DNA from: Rubrimonas cliftonensis
Lineage (GTDB): Bacteria > Pseudomonadota > Alphaproteobacteria > Rhodobacterales > Rhodobacteraceae
Length of the DNA stretch: 64,000 bases
Reading direction: 5' to 3'
NCBI RefSeq assembly: GCF_900107585.1
Contig: NZ_FNQM01000005.1
Coordinates: 62,001 to 126,000, forward strand
The notes beneath the pieces are model-generated. The model saw only the letters and a program-made list of their open reading frames with translations. It was not told the origin of the DNA and did not search any database. Positions 42,714-52,533 of this stretch are shown here, one piece after another. Position 1 is the first letter of the stretch. Every line of letters starts with the position of its first letter. Position numbers and translations under genes: made by a program.

Positions 42714-44272
42714 CCGCGCGACGCCTTCGACAGGTCCTCCAGCGCCGCCGCCGCCGCCAGCCGCCCAGACATCGCCGCCATCGGCACGCCCGCCCCCGGA
42801 TGCGCCGAGCCCCCCGCCGCGTAGAGCCCGGCCAGCCGCGTCCGCGCCGCCGGCCGCCCGAACGCCCCGAAAGCCCCGTGGGTCGTCCGCCCGAACAGCG
42901 CGCCCCCCGTCGCCGGAAACAGCGCCTCGAAGCCCTGCGGCGGCGTCAGGATCGTCGCGTCCTCCCGCAGCGTCAGCGTCAGGCCGCAGCGGGAGAGGTG
43001 GTCGAGCGTCATCGACTGGCATCGGGCGATTTCCTTCTGGCTCATGGGCGCCGCGTCGCCGTCGGCAGGGGCGTTGACGTGGATATGCAGGCGTTCCGGC
43101 CCGCCGGGGCCGGACGTCGCGTCGGGGCCGCGGTCCTGCGCGCAGACATAGACGGTGGGGGCGTCGCCGACGCGCCGCTCGGCGAAGATCGCCCGGAACT
43201 CGCGCGCATAGTCCACGGCGTCGAAGAACACGCTGTGGCGCGCGAGGTCGAACCCCGAGGTCTCCGCCTCCGCCGACCAGACGAGGGCCGAGATCGAGCG
43301 CTCCGCGACCGGGACCGGCGGGACCGCACCGGCGCAGGCCGCGCCAAGCCGCCCCGACGCCAGCGCGCCGACGTCGCCGTTGAACACCACGAGGTCCGCC
43401 GGGATGCTCTCGCCCGTCGACAGCCGCACGCCGTGCGCCCGTCCGCCGCTGACCTCGATCTCCGCCACATGGGCGTCGTAGCGGAAGACCGCCCCGCGCG
43501 AGACGGCGAGCCGCTCCAGCGCTCGGGCGATGCCGTGCATCCCGCCCTCGACGATCCACACGCCGTCGAGCTCGACATGGGCCACCAGCATCAGGGTCGC
43601 CGGCGCGGCGTAGGGCGAGGAGCCGCAATAGGTGGCGTAGCGCCCGAAGAGCTGTCGCAGCCGCGCGTCCTCGAAGCTGTCGGCGAGCGCCGACGCCATG
43701 CTCTGAAAGGGCGTCGTCTCCAGCAGCGCCGGCAGCCGCGAGAGGCCCACGCGCGCGAGGAGCTGCGCCATGCCGGGCTTCTGGCCGGCGATGAACGGCC
43801 GTTCAAGCGCGGTGTAGATGCGCCGGACCCGTTCGCGGAAGGCGCCGTAGCGGCGCGCCTCGGCCGGGCCGGCGAAGGCGGCGACCGCCTCTTCGGCCCT
43901 CGCCGGGTCGGCGAACAGGTCGAAGCGCGAGCCGTCGGTCCAGCCATGCCGCGCCAGCAGGTCGACCGGCAGCAGGGTAACGGCGTCATCGAAGGTCGCG
44001 CCGCAGTCCGCAAACAGCTCGTCGAACACCCAGCGCATGGTGAAGACGGTCGGTCCAGCGTCGAGCGGCCGGCCCGCGGGCGAGAGCTCGCGCATCTTGC
44101 CGCCGGGCGTCGGCGCGCGCTCCAGCACCGTCACGTCGAGGCCCTCGGCGGCCAGCCGCGCCGCCGCGCTCAGCCCGCCGACCCCGGCGCCGACGACCAG
44201 TGCCCGGCTCGCGCTGCGTATCGCTCCACCCTTCAAGAGGGTCGCTCCCTTCCCGACGTCGGCTTGCGTCAC
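42653..44272 (-). CDS. crtD: Hydroxyneurosporene / methoxyneurosporene desaturase CrtD
   Basis: A flavin-dependent phytoene-desaturase-family enzyme that introduces the C-3,4 double bond in spheroidene synthesis. It shows the dinucleotide fold VVGAGVGGLSAAARLAAEG, the RPLDAGPTVFTM block, YCGSSPYAAPATL and the C-terminal FAD stretch LYAAGGSAHPGAGVPMAAMSGR. Family members end soon after this stretch; here the frame runs on for about 30 residues of Arg/Ser-rich sequence into crtC. The GTG at 44272 has AAGGA upstream; a TTG at 44236 with AAGGGAG is equally possible. It is divergent from crtE. Confidence 0.9.
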   Translation of the reverse strand: MTQADVGKGATLLKGGAIRSASRALVVGAGVGGLSAAARLAAEGLDVTVLERAPTPGGKMRELSPAGRPLDAGPTVFTMRWVFDELFADCGATFDDAVTLLPVDLLARHGWTDGSRFDLFADPARAEEAVAAFAGPAEARRYGAFRERVRRIYTALERPFIAGQKPGMAQLLARVGLSRLPALLETTPFQSMASALADSFEDARLRQLFGRYATYCGSSPYAAPATLMLVAHVELDGVWIVEGGMHGIARALERLAVSRGAVFRYDAHVAEIEVSGGRAHGVRLSTGESIPADLVVFNGDVGALASGRLGAACAGAVPPVPVAERSISALVWSAEAETSGFDLARHSVFFDAVDYAREFRAIFAERRVGDAPTVYVCAQDRGPDATSGPGGPERLHIHVNAPADGDAAPMSQKEIARCQSMTLDHLSRCGLTLTLREDATILTPPQGFEALFPATGGALFGRTTHGAFGAFGRPAARTRLAGLYAAGGSAHPGAGVPMAAMSGRLAAAAALEDLSKASRGRTSRSRSRPAAISGGTSTG

Positions 44273-44304
44273 CGTTCCTTGATTGTTGACTTGAAGCTGG
44301 CGAC

Positions 44305-44322
44305 TGTCCACTCTTGTTGACA
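44305..44322. promoter_or_regulatory. CrtJ/PpsR-type site between crtD and crtE
   Basis: TGT, exactly twelve bases, ACA lies in the space between the divergent crtD and crtE starts. PpsR/CrtJ represses bch, crt and puc genes in oxygen through this palindrome. Only one copy is seen here. Confidence 0.75.
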
Positions 44323-44376
44323 GTAACAACGACAGGTGATGCGGACAACGCCTGTCAGATCGGGGAGATCGCCGCC

Positions 44377-45246
44377 ATGGACCAGGGAGCGCGCATCGAG
44401 GCGGCCTTGGAGGCGGCGCTGCGCCGCGCCGAGGGCCCCGGAGCCCCGCCGAAGCTCGCCGCCGCGCTGCGCCATGGCGTGTTTCCGGGCGGCGGGCGCG
44501 TCCGCCCGCGCCTCCTGCTCGCCGTGTCGGCAGCCTGCGGCGAGCCGAACCCGACGCTGGCTGACGCCGGCGCCGCGGCGCTCGAGCTTCTGCACTGCGC
44601 TTCGCTCGTCCATGACGACATGCCCTGCTTCGACGACGCCGCCACCCGGCGCGGCCTGCCCTCGGTGCACGCCGTCCATGGCGAGGCGCTGGCGCTGCTG
44701 GCCGGCGACGCGCTGATCGTCGCCGCCTTCGAGGCGATCGCCCGCGCCGCGCCCGCCGACCCCGCCGCCGCCGCCGCCGTGACGCTTGTCGTGGCGCGCG
44801 CCGTCGGCATGCCGCACGGCATCACAGCGGGGCAGGGCTGGGAGAGCGAGACCGCCGTCGACGTCGAGGCCTACCACCGCGCCAAGACCGGCGCGCTGTT
44901 CGTAGCCGCGACGACCGCGGGCGCCGTCGCGGCGGGCGCCGACCCCGGCCCCTGGCGCGCGGTCGGCGCGCGGCTCGGCGCCGCCTATCAGGTCGCCGAC
45001 GACCTCGCCGACGCGCTGGGCGCGGAAGGCGACATCGGCAAGCCCTGCGGGCAGGACGGCGCCCACGCAAGGCCGAACGCCGTCGCTGCGCTCGGCGTCT
45101 CCGGCGCCGTGTCGCGGCTCGAAGCGCTCATCGGCGAGGCCGTCGCGGCGATCCCGCCCTGCCCCGGCGCGGGCGAACTGCGGGAACTCGTGAAGCTTCA
45201 GGCCCGGCGTCTGGCGCCCAAGAGCCTTGTCGCAAGCGTCGCTTGA
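44377..45246 (+). CDS. crtE: Geranylgeranyl diphosphate synthase CrtE
   Basis: This prenyltransferase supplies GGPP for carotenoids and the bacteriochlorophyll tail. The 289-residue protein has the first aspartate-rich motif in LLHCASLVHDDMPCFDD, GDALIVAAFEAI, the KTGALF block (AYHRAKTGALFVA) and the second aspartate motif YQVADDLADALG. The ATG at 44377 has GGGGAG upstream; the frame is open to a TTG at 44314 within the regulatory site, which is unlikely as a start. The crtF gene follows at once. Confidence 0.93.
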   Translation: MDQGARIEAALEAALRRAEGPGAPPKLAAALRHGVFPGGGRVRPRLLLAVSAACGEPNPTLADAGAAALELLHCASLVHDDMPCFDDAATRRGLPSVHAVHGEALALLAGDALIVAAFEAIARAAPADPAAAAAVTLVVARAVGMPHGITAGQGWESETAVDVEAYHRAKTGALFVAATTAGAVAAGADPGPWRAVGARLGAAYQVADDLADALGAEGDIGKPCGQDGAHARPNAVAALGVSGAVSRLEALIGEAVAAIPPCPGAGELRELVKLQARRLAPKSLVASVA

Positions 45247-45283
45247 GGGCGGCGCGGCCCAGGGGCCGGGCGCGCCGCAGCGC

Positions 45284-46381
45284 ATGTCGCTGCGCGACCG
45301 CTGGCGGCGGTTCCGCAACGCGCGGCTGGGTGACGCCCGCTTCCAGCGCTGGGCGGCGGGGTTTCCGTTCACGCGGCCCGTCGCGCTTAAAAGCGCGCGG
45401 GCGCTCTTCGACCTCACCGCGGGCTTCGTCTACAGCCAGATCCTCTATTCCTGCGTGAAGCTCGGCGTCTTCGAGGCGCTGGCCGACGAGCCGCTGACGC
45501 TCGACGCGCTCGCGCGCCGAATCGGGCTCGAGCGCGACGCCGCTGAGCGGCTGCTGCGCGCGGCGGCGTCGCTGCGGCTGGCGGAGCGCTGCGACGACGG
45601 GCGCTGGACGCTGGGCGATCTCGGCGCCGCCATGCTGGGCGCCGCGGGCGTGCGCGAGATGGTGGAGCACCACGCCGCGCTCTACGCCGACCTCGCCGAC
45701 CCCGTGGCGCTGCTGAAAAACCGGGGCGGGCGAATCGGCGACTACTGGGCCTATTCGCGCAACGCCGCCGCCGGGGCCCTGACGCCGGAGAAGGTGGCCG
45801 ACTATTCTGCGCTGATGGCGGCGAGCCAGGCGACCTTCCTTGAGGACGTCGTGGCGGCCGCCCCGCTGCGGGGGCGGCGCCGGCTGCTCGACGTCGGCGG
45901 CGGCGAGGGCCGTTTCGTCTGCGCGGCGGCGAAGGCGGCGCCGGGCCTCGAGCTTGCGGTGTTCGACCTTCCCGCGGTCGCCGAGCGCGCCGAAGCGCGA
46001 TTCGCGCAGGACGGCGTCCCGGCGCGCGCCCATGGCGGAGACTTCTTCAACGACGCGCTTCCCGAGGGCTACGACCTCATCTCGCTGATCCGCGTCTGCT
46101 TCGACCATGACGACGCGCCGGCCCTGCGCCTGCTGGGCGCCGTGCGCAAGGCCACGCCGGCAGGCGGCGCCGTCATGGTGGCGGAGACGATGGCCGGCAC
46201 GCCGGGCGCCGAGCCCGTCGGCGACGCCTATTTCGGATTCTACCTGCTTGCGATGGGCTCGGGGCGTCCGCGCACGGCGGCCGAGCTGACGGCGCTGCTC
46301 AGGGCGGCGGGTTTCGGCGCGGTGCGCGAGGCGCGCACCGCGCGGCCCATGCTGGCGCGCGTGCTGGTGGCCACGCCCTGA
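45284..46381 (+). CDS. crtF: Demethylspheroidene O-methyltransferase CrtF
   Basis: A SAM-dependent methyltransferase that methylates the 1-hydroxy group of demethylspheroidene. The 365-residue protein has the family's N-terminal dimerisation/winged-helix part (FDLTAGFVYSQILYSCVKLG), the SAM site LLDVGGGEGRFVCAAAK, and the ISLIRVCFDHDDA and VAETMAGTPGA blocks. The ATG at 45284 is used; a TTG at 45227 overlapping the crtE stop would add 19 residues, and relatives do have short N-terminal extensions. Cotranscribed with crtE. Confidence 0.92.
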   Translation: MSLRDRWRRFRNARLGDARFQRWAAGFPFTRPVALKSARALFDLTAGFVYSQILYSCVKLGVFEALADEPLTLDALARRIGLERDAAERLLRAAASLRLAERCDDGRWTLGDLGAAMLGAAGVREMVEHHAALYADLADPVALLKNRGGRIGDYWAYSRNAAAGALTPEKVADYSALMAASQATFLEDVVAAAPLRGRRRLLDVGGGEGRFVCAAAKAAPGLELAVFDLPAVAERAEARFAQDGVPARAHGGDFFNDALPEGYDLISLIRVCFDHDDAPALRLLGAVRKATPAGGAVMVAETMAGTPGAEPVGDAYFGFYLLAMGSGRPRTAAELTALLRAAGFGAVREARTARPMLARVLVATP

Positions 46382-46416
46382 CGACGCGGCGCGCCGGGCC
46401 GCTTCATGCGGCAAGC

Positions 46417-46456
46417 TGTAAACTTAACTTGACATAGTTGACCGTCATTTTAGGAT
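46417..46456 (+). promoter_or_regulatory. bchC promoter with an overlapping CrtJ/PpsR site
   Basis: TTGACA (46429-46434), 16 bases, TAGGAT (46451-46456) is a good sigma-70-type promoter 70 bases upstream of bchC. TGT-N12-ACA (46417-46434) ends on the last base of the -35 box, so repressor binding would block RNA polymerase, as described for bchC in Rhodobacter. In those species a second copy is usual; it is not evident here. Confidence 0.8.
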
Positions 46457-46525
46457 GACATGACACGGACGAGGCAGGCGCCGGGCGCTCTCAACGACCC
46501 AGCCGCCCACCGAAGGAGGAGACCG

Positions 46526-47455
46526 ATGCGCACCACCGCCGTCGTCATGGAGAAACCCCGGAGCCTCTCGGTCGCCGACCTCGCGCTGGATGCGCCGCAG
46601 GATGGCGACATCGTCGTGGACATCGCCTACAGCGGCGTCAGCACCGGCACGGAGCGGCTGCTCTGGTCGGGCGCGATGCCCGCCTTTCCCGGCATGGGCT
46701 ACCCGCTGGTGCCCGGGTACGAATCGGTCGGCGAGGTGGTCGAGGCCGGCGCCGGCTCGGGCTTCCGGGTCGGCGATGCGGTGTTCGCGCCGGGCGCCCG
46801 CTGCTTCGGCCCGGTCCGCGGCCTGTTCGGCGGCGCCTCGCAGCGCCTCGTGCTGCCGGGCCAGCGCGCGATCCGCGTCGCGTCGGGCCTCGGCGAGCAG
46901 GGCGTGCTGATCGCGCTCGCCGCCACGGCGCGCCACGCCATCGCCGGCGGGCGCAGCCCCGATCTCATCATCGGCCACGGCGTTCTCGGTCGGCTGATCG
47001 CGCGCCTCACGGTCGCCGCCGGCGGCGACGCCCCGACGGTCTGGGAGACCAACCCCGACCGGCGCGCTGGCGCGATGGGCTACGACGTGATCGACCCCGA
47101 GGCCGACGAGCGCCGCGACTATCGCGCGATCTACGACGCCAGCGGCGCCGAGGGCGTGCTCGACCAGGCCATCGCGCGGCTTTCCCGCGGCGGCGAGGTG
47201 GTGCTGGCGGGCTTCTACGACCGGGTGTCCTTCGCCTTCCCGCCGGCCTTCATGCGCGAGACGCGGCTGCGCATCGCCGCCGAGTTCACGCCCGCCGACA
47301 TCGCCGCGACCCGCGCGCTGATCGAGGAGGGGTTCCTCGATCTCTCCGGTCTGATCACCCACCACGCGCCCGCCACCGATGCGGACGCCGCCTACCGAAC
47401 CGCGTTCGAGGACGCCGCCTGCCTCAAGATGATCCTGGATTGGAGGGCCGCATGA
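46526..47455 (+). CDS. bchC: Bacteriochlorophyllide a 3-hydroxyethyl dehydrogenase BchC
   Basis: BchC oxidises the 3-hydroxyethyl group to the 3-acetyl group late in BChl a synthesis. The 309-residue MDR-family protein reads [58 protein letters not shown] and [20 protein letters not shown], as in the family. GAAGGAGGAG precedes the ATG. First gene of the bchC-X-Y-Z-puf run; its stop overlaps bchX (ATGA). Confidence 0.95.
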   Translation: MRTTAVVMEKPRSLSVADLALDAPQDGDIVVDIAYSGVSTGTERLLWSGAMPAFPGMGYPLVPGYESVGEVVEAGAGSGFRVGDAVFAPGARCFGPVRGLFGGASQRLVLPGQRAIRVASGLGEQGVLIALAATARHAIAGGRSPDLIIGHGVLGRLIARLTVAAGGDAPTVWETNPDRRAGAMGYDVIDPEADERRDYRAIYDASGAEGVLDQAIARLSRGGEVVLAGFYDRVSFAFPPAFMRETRLRIAAEFTPADIAATRALIEEGFLDLSGLITHHAPATDADAAYRTAFEDAACLKMILDWRAA

Positions 47456-48462
47456 CCCCCGCTGACGGAAACGTTCCCAACCTTGCGGACATGGTGGACG
47501 CGCTGCGCGCCGAGGCGGCGCAGGAGCCGGACGCGCCGGTGACCACCGAGCCGACCAAGAAGACGCAGATCATCGCGATCTACGGCAAGGGCGGCATCGG
47601 CAAGAGCTTCACGCTCTCGAACCTCAGCTACATGATGGCCCAGCAGGGCAAGCGCGTGCTGCTGATCGGCTGCGACCCGAAATCCGACACCACCTCGCTG
47701 CTGTTCGGCGGCAAGGCCTGCCCGACCATCATCGAGACCTCGACGAAGAAGAAGCTCGCCGGCGAGGAGCTGCGCATCGAGGACGTCTGCTTCAAGCGCG
47801 ACGGCGTGTTCGCGATGGAGCTGGGCGGGCCGGAGGTCGGCCGCGGCTGCGGCGGGCGCGGCATCATCCACGGCTTCGAGACGCTGGAGAAGCTGGGCTT
47901 CCACGACTGGGACTTCGATTATGTCCTGCTCGACTTCCTGGGCGACGTCGTGTGCGGCGGCTTCGGCCTGCCGATCGCGCGGGACATGTGCCAGAAGGTC
48001 ATCGTCGTCGGCTCCAACGACCTCCAGAGCCTCTATGTCGCCAACAACGTCTGCTCGGCGGTGGAGTATTTCCGCAAGCTCGGCGGCAATGTCGGCGTCG
48101 CGGGCCTTGTCGTGAACAAGGACGACGGCACCGGCGAGGCCGCGGCCTTCGCCGAGGCCGTGGGCATCCCGATCCTCTCGGCGATCCCCGCCAACGACGA
48201 CATCCGCAAGAAATCGGCCAACTACGAGATCATCGGCCGACCCGGCGGCGAGTGGGCGAGCGTGTTCGAGGCGCTGGCCACCAATGTCGCCGAGGCGCCG
48301 CCGATGCGCCCGAAACCGCTGACGCAGGACGGGCTGCTGGGCCTGTTCTCTCCCGAGGACACCGGCGGCGACGTCACGCTCAAGCCGGCGTCGCAGGCGG
48401 ACATGCGGGGCGCGAGCTACGCCCCGAAGCCGTCGCTCGAAGTCGTCTACGACGAGGTCTGA
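47452..48462 (+). CDS. bchX: Chlorophyllide a reductase iron protein BchX
   Basis: BchX is the NifH-like ATPase of chlorophyllide oxidoreductase, passing electrons to BchY-BchZ to reduce ring B. The 336-residue protein has the P-loop [10 protein letters not shown] (about 44-53), the GCDPKSDTT switch and cysteines for the bridging 4Fe-4S cluster in [13 protein letters not shown] and [12 protein letters not shown]. The Pro-rich and acidic N-terminal about 35 residues are usual for BchX. It overlaps bchC and is three bases from bchY. Confidence 0.97.
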   Translation: MTPADGNVPNLADMVDALRAEAAQEPDAPVTTEPTKKTQIIAIYGKGGIGKSFTLSNLSYMMAQQGKRVLLIGCDPKSDTTSLLFGGKACPTIIETSTKKKLAGEELRIEDVCFKRDGVFAMELGGPEVGRGCGGRGIIHGFETLEKLGFHDWDFDYVLLDFLGDVVCGGFGLPIARDMCQKVIVVGSNDLQSLYVANNVCSAVEYFRKLGGNVGVAGLVVNKDDGTGEAAAFAEAVGIPILSAIPANDDIRKKSANYEIIGRPGGEWASVFEALATNVAEAPPMRPKPLTQDGLLGLFSPEDTGGDVTLKPASQADMRGASYAPKPSLEVVYDEV

Positions 48463-48465
48463 GCC

Positions 48466-50163
48466 ATGGACGACCCCCGCACCCCCGCAGCCGCCGGCGC
48501 CGGAGAGGCGCTCTACGACGAGGCCGGTCAGACGCCGCTCGCCAACGAGGCGGCGGACATGCGCGCGGAGGCCGCCGCCATGACGAAGCGGGCCGGAACG
48601 ATGCGGCGCGAGGCGGAGGCCATGGCGCAAAAGCCCGAGGCCCTGCCTGAAGACGCGGCGTCAGGCCCTGCGGCTTCGGGGCCGAAGTCGGAGGACGGCG
48701 CGGGCTGTCACGGCGGCAGGGCCACGCTGAAGGCCGCCGCCGAGGCCGCCGGCAAGTCGGAGACGCTGGCGCGCTACGCCGCGGACTACCCGGTGGGCCC
48801 GCATGACAAGCCGCAGTCGATGTGCCCCGCCTTCGGCTCCCTGCGCGTCGGCCTGCGGATGCGGCGCACCGCCTCGGTGCTGTCCGGTTCGGCCTGCTGC
48901 GTCTACGGCCTGACCTTCACCTCGCATTTCTACGGCGCCAAGCGCACCGTCGGCTACGTTCCGTTCAACTCCGAGAGCCTCGTCACCGGCAAGCTGTTCG
49001 AGGACGTGCGCGACGCCGTGCACGAGTTGGCCGACCCCGAGCGCTACGACACCATCATCGTGACCAACCTCTGCGTCCCGACCGCCTCCGGCGTGCCGCT
49101 CCAGCTGCTCCCCAAGGAGATCAACGGCGTTCGCGTCGTGGGCATCGACGTGCCGGGCTTCGGCGTGCCGACCCATGCCGAGGCCAAGGACGTGCTGGCC
49201 GGCGCGATGCTGAACTACGCCCGCAAGGAGGCCGCGGCCGGCCCGGTCGCCGCGCCCCGCGCGCGTGAGGAGCGCCCGACCGTCACGCTTCTGGGCGAGA
49301 TGTTCCCCGCCGACCCGATGGGGATCGCGGCCATGCTCGCGCCCATGGGCCTCGCCGCCGGGCCCGTCGTGCCGACCCGCGAATGGCGCGAGCTCTATGC
49401 CGCGCTCGATTGCGCGGTGGTCGGCGCGATCCACCCCTTCTACACCGCCAGCGTGCGCGAGTTCGAGGCCGCGGGCCGCCCCGTCGTCGGCTCCGCGCCG
49501 GTCGGCGTGGACGGAACCGCCGCCTGGCTGAAGGCGGTGGGCGAGGCGGCGGGCGTCTCCGCCGAGAAGATCGCGGAAGCCCAGAACGCCATGCTGCCGG
49601 CGATCCGGGGCGCGCTCGCCGCCATGCCGATCAACGGGCGCGTCACGGTCTCGGGCTACGAGGGATCCGAACTCCTGGTCGCGCGCCTCCTGATCGAGAG
49701 CGGCGCCGATGTTCCCTACGTCGGCACCGCCTGCCCGCGCACGAAATGGTCCGCGCCCGACCGCGAGTGGCTGGAGGCGCGCGGCGTGCGCGTGCAGTTC
49801 CGCGCCTCGCTGGAGCAGGATGTCGCGGCGGTCGAGGAATTCGGCCCCGACCTCGCCATCGGCACCACGCCGGTCGTGCAGCACGCCAAGGAGAAGGCCA
49901 CGCCCGGCCTCTACTTCACGAACCTCATCTCGGCGCGGCCGCTGATGGGCCCGGCGGGCGCGGGCTCGCTCGCCCAGGTCGTGAACGCCGCCATGGGCAA
50001 CAAGGGCCGTTTCGACCGGATGAAGGACTTCTTCGAGGGCGTCGGCGGGGGCCACGCCGCCGGCGTCTGGGAAGACACGCCGCAGGACCGGCCCGAGTTC
50101 AAGGCGAAATACGCCCGCAAGGTCGCCAAGCTTCGCGCGAACGAGGAGGCGATCGGCTCATGA
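48466..50163 (+). CDS. bchY: Chlorophyllide a reductase subunit BchY
   Basis: One of the two NifDK-like subunits of chlorophyllide oxidoreductase. The 565-residue protein carries cluster-binding cysteines in [22 protein letters not shown] and [10 protein letters not shown], and the [21 protein letters not shown] stretch. The first about 75 residues are an Ala/Glu-rich extension of low complexity, longer than in most relatives; no alternative start fits better. Its stop overlaps the bchZ start (ATGA). Confidence 0.96.
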   Translation: MDDPRTPAAAGAGEALYDEAGQTPLANEAADMRAEAAAMTKRAGTMRREAEAMAQKPEALPEDAASGPAASGPKSEDGAGCHGGRATLKAAAEAAGKSETLARYAADYPVGPHDKPQSMCPAFGSLRVGLRMRRTASVLSGSACCVYGLTFTSHFYGAKRTVGYVPFNSESLVTGKLFEDVRDAVHELADPERYDTIIVTNLCVPTASGVPLQLLPKEINGVRVVGIDVPGFGVPTHAEAKDVLAGAMLNYARKEAAAGPVAAPRAREERPTVTLLGEMFPADPMGIAAMLAPMGLAAGPVVPTREWRELYAALDCAVVGAIHPFYTASVREFEAAGRPVVGSAPVGVDGTAAWLKAVGEAAGVSAEKIAEAQNAMLPAIRGALAAMPINGRVTVSGYEGSELLVARLLIESGADVPYVGTACPRTKWSAPDREWLEARGVRVQFRASLEQDVAAVEEFGPDLAIGTTPVVQHAKEKATPGLYFTNLISARPLMGPAGAGSLAQVVNAAMGNKGRFDRMKDFFEGVGGGHAAGVWEDTPQDRPEFKAKYARKVAKLRANEEAIGS

Positions 50164-51611
50164 CCCTCGTCCTCGATCACGACCGCGCCGGCGGCTACTG
50201 GGGCTCGGTCTACGCCTTCACCGCCATAAAGGGGCTGCAGGTCATCATCGACGGCCCGGTGGGCTGCGAGAACCTGCCCGTCACTTCGGTCTTGCACTAC
50301 ACAGACGCTCTGCCGCCGCACGAGCTGCCCATCGTCGTGACCGGTCTCGGCGAGGAGGAGCTCGGCCAGCACGGCACCGAAGGGGCCATGAAGCGGGCCT
50401 GGGAGGCGCTGGACGGCGACCTGCCCTCGGTGGTCGTCACCGGCTCGATCTCGGAGATGATCGGCGGCGGCGTGACGCCCGAAGGCACCAACATCAAGCG
50501 CTTCCTGCCGCGCACCATCGACGAGGACCAGTGGGAGAGCGCGGACCGCGCGCTCCTGTGGCTCTGGACCGAGTTCGGCGCGAAGAAGATCCCGGCGCTT
50601 AAAGCCCGCAAGGACGGCGAGAGGCCGAAGGTCAACATCATCGGCCCGATGTACGGCACGTTCAACATGCCGTCGGACCTCGCCGAGATCCGCCGGCTGG
50701 TCGAGGGGATCGGCTGCGAGGTCCACATGGTCTTCCCGCTGGGAAGCCACCTCGCCGACGTGCCGAAGCTGGCGATGGCCGAGGTCAACGTCTGCATGTA
50801 CCGCGAGTTCGGGCGCAAGCTGTGCGAGGCGCTGGAGCGGCCCTATCTGCAGGCCCCCATTGGCCTCGACAGCACCACCCGCTTCCTGCGCAAGCTGGGC
50901 GAGTTGACCGGCGTCGACCCCGAGCCCTTCATCGCGCGCGAGAAGCACACGACGATCAAGCCGCTCTGGGACCTGTGGCGCTCGGTGACGCAGGACTTCT
51001 TCGCCACGGCCTCCTTCGGGATCGTGGCGACCGAGACCTACGCGCGAGGCGTCCGGCACTTCCTCGAAGACGACATGGGGCTGCCCTGCGCGTTCGCCTT
51101 CCAGCGTTCGGCCGGGGTTAAGCCCGACAACGCCGCCGTGCGCGAGGCGATCCGCAAGACGCCGCCGCTGGTGCTGTTCGGCAGCTACAATGAGCGGATG
51201 TATGCGGCTGAGGCGAAGGGGAAGGGGCCGTTCGCGCCCCAGTACATCCCCGCGTCCTTCCCCGGCGCGATCATCCGCAGGCACACCGGCACGCCCTTCA
51301 TGGGCTACGCGGGCGCGACCTACCTGATCCAGGAGGTATGCAATGCGCTGTTCGATGCGCTCTTCAACATCCTGCCTCTCGGAACCGACCTGGACGCGGT
51401 GGACCCCACGCCCACCCGCGGACGCGAGGAACTTCCCTGGGATCCCGAGGCCAAGGCCGCCTTCGACCGGATCGTGGAGACACACCCGGTCCTGACCCGG
51501 ATATCCGCCGCCAAGGCCCTTCGCGACGCCGCCGAGCGCGCCGCGCGGGCCGAAGGGGCGCATCGCATCACCGCCGCGCGGGTGACCGCGCTGGCCGACC
51601 AGCCGGCCTGA
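50160..51611 (+). CDS. bchZ: Chlorophyllide a reductase subunit BchZ
   Basis: The second NifDK-like subunit of chlorophyllide oxidoreductase. The 483-residue protein starts [18 protein letters not shown] and shows [20 protein letters not shown] (cluster cysteine), [28 protein letters not shown] and [12 protein letters not shown]. The puf operon promoter may lie inside its 3' end, as in Rhodobacter, but I could not place it. Confidence 0.96.
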   Translation: MTLVLDHDRAGGYWGSVYAFTAIKGLQVIIDGPVGCENLPVTSVLHYTDALPPHELPIVVTGLGEEELGQHGTEGAMKRAWEALDGDLPSVVVTGSISEMIGGGVTPEGTNIKRFLPRTIDEDQWESADRALLWLWTEFGAKKIPALKARKDGERPKVNIIGPMYGTFNMPSDLAEIRRLVEGIGCEVHMVFPLGSHLADVPKLAMAEVNVCMYREFGRKLCEALERPYLQAPIGLDSTTRFLRKLGELTGVDPEPFIAREKHTTIKPLWDLWRSVTQDFFATASFGIVATETYARGVRHFLEDDMGLPCAFAFQRSAGVKPDNAAVREAIRKTPPLVLFGSYNERMYAAEAKGKGPFAPQYIPASFPGAIIRRHTGTPFMGYAGATYLIQEVCNALFDALFNILPLGTDLDAVDPTPTRGREELPWDPEAKAAFDRIVETHPVLTRISAAKALRDAAERAARAEGAHRITAARVTALADQPA

Positions 51612-51636
51612 CGGGCCGCAGACAGGAGAGCCGACC

Positions 51637-51861
51637 ATGGCCGACACCGCACATTCGACGGACTTCGCCGTGCTGCGCCAGCGCGACCGGCTGGAGTTCA
51701 TCGTGCTGCTCTGGGCGCTCGCCGCGCTGTTTCTGGTGGTCGCCGCCTTCGGGCGCCTGCTGCCGCGCGCGTGGCGCCCGTTCAAGAGCACCGGCAAGTC
51801 GATCATCGGCGAGGCGCGCGAAGCCGCCAACACCGTTGCGCCGTTCGCGTTCATGCGCTGA
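51637..51861 (+). CDS. pufQ: PufQ protein
   Basis: A 74-residue membrane protein with one hydrophobic helix (about 24-42) and a basic C-terminal part (LLPRAWRPFKSTGKSIIGEA). PufQ is implicated in bacteriochlorophyll supply and assembly. Identification rests on size, this C-terminal pattern and the position between bchZ and pufB. AGGAGAG precedes the ATG. Confidence 0.85.
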   Translation: MADTAHSTDFAVLRQRDRLEFIVLLWALAALFLVVAAFGRLLPRAWRPFKSTGKSIIGEAREAANTVAPFAFMR

Positions 51862-51992
51862 GCGGCTCCAGAATTCGCTGCGTCGACTTCAGGTCGACGT
51901 GACGATCCCCGGCGGAAGAATTCTCCGGGGGCCCTGCCGCGCGGGTTCAGCGCGGCGTCGGCCCAAGTGGCCATTCAGTCGGAGGCTAGTTT
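51862..51992 (+). promoter_or_regulatory. pufQ-pufB intercistronic region with stem-loops
   Basis: Three small hairpins can form: CGTCGAC/GTCGACG around TTCAG, CCCCGG/CCGGGG around AGAATTCT, and CCGCGC/GCGCGG around GGGTTCA. In Rhodobacter this interval is where puf mRNA is processed; the same is inferred here. No gene lies in it. Confidence 0.55.
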
Positions 51993-52199
51993 ATGGCTGA
52001 CGAAAAGACGTCCATGTCGGGACTGACCGACGCGGAGGCCAAGGAACTCCACGAGATCTACATGAAGGGTCTCGTGCTGTTCACCGGCGTCGCCGTTGTC
52101 GCTCACTTCCTCGTGTGGCTGTGGCGGCCGTGGCTGGCGGGTCCCGAGGGCTTCGCCGCTCTCGAGAACGCCGCCGCCGCGCTCACGATGATCGGTTAA
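51993..52199 (+). CDS. pufB: Light-harvesting 1 beta polypeptide
   Basis: A 68-residue antenna subunit with one membrane helix. The BChl-ligating histidine is H38 in [13 protein letters not shown], and the second conserved histidine H20 ([11 protein letters not shown]) is present. This is the LH1-beta pattern. GGAGG precedes the ATG. It is followed seven bases later by pufA. The C-terminal extension after the Trp-rich part is longer than in Rhodobacter. Confidence 0.95.
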   Translation: MADEKTSMSGLTDAEAKELHEIYMKGLVLFTGVAVVAHFLVWLWRPWLAGPEGFAALENAAAALTMIG

Positions 52200-52206
52200 G
52201 GGGAAC

Positions 52207-52416
52207 ATGGAAATGATGGACAAGTTCTACAAGATCTGGCTGGTCTTCGACCCGCGCCGGGTTTTCGTCGTGCAGGGCATCTTCCTGTTCGGCCTCGCCG
52301 TCATGATCCACTTCGTTCTGCTCAGCACCGAGCGGTTCAACTGGTTCGAGGGCAACCCGGTCGCGTCCGTCGATCCGGCGACCCTGGCGACCATCGCCCA
52401 GACCATGCTCGGCTGA
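52207..52416 (+). CDS. pufA: Light-harvesting 1 alpha polypeptide
   Basis: A 69-residue antenna subunit. [15 protein letters not shown] at the N-terminus and the ligand histidine H35 in [16 protein letters not shown] identify LH1-alpha. The first ATG has AGGGGAAC upstream; two further in-frame ATGs follow within nine bases, and the mature start could be any of them. Confidence 0.95.
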   Translation: MEMMDKFYKIWLVFDPRRVFVVQGIFLFGLAVMIHFVLLSTERFNWFEGNPVASVDPATLATIAQTMLG

Positions 52417-52435
52417 CGCTGGGCTGGCCCGAGCT

Positions 52436-52460
52436 GCGGGCGGGGCCGAGCCTCGCCCGC
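52436..52460 (+). promoter_or_regulatory. pufA-pufL intercistronic stem-loop
   Basis: An 11-bp GC-rich stem (52436-52446 with 52450-52460, one G-T pair, CGA loop) starts 20 bases after the pufA stop. In Rhodobacter the equivalent hairpin protects the pufBA mRNA from 3' decay and gives the excess of antenna over reaction centre; the same role is inferred. Confidence 0.75.
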
Positions 52461-52533
52461 CGCGACCAAAGTTCATCCGCGGCCTGCGCTCTGAGCCGGC
52501 CGCGCCCCAGGGGACCGATCGGAGGCATCTGCC

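Noticed and set aside
42714-43026. ATG far upstream as the true crtC start
   Set aside because: It would add about 105 residues that are the out-of-frame shadow of conserved crtD sequence.
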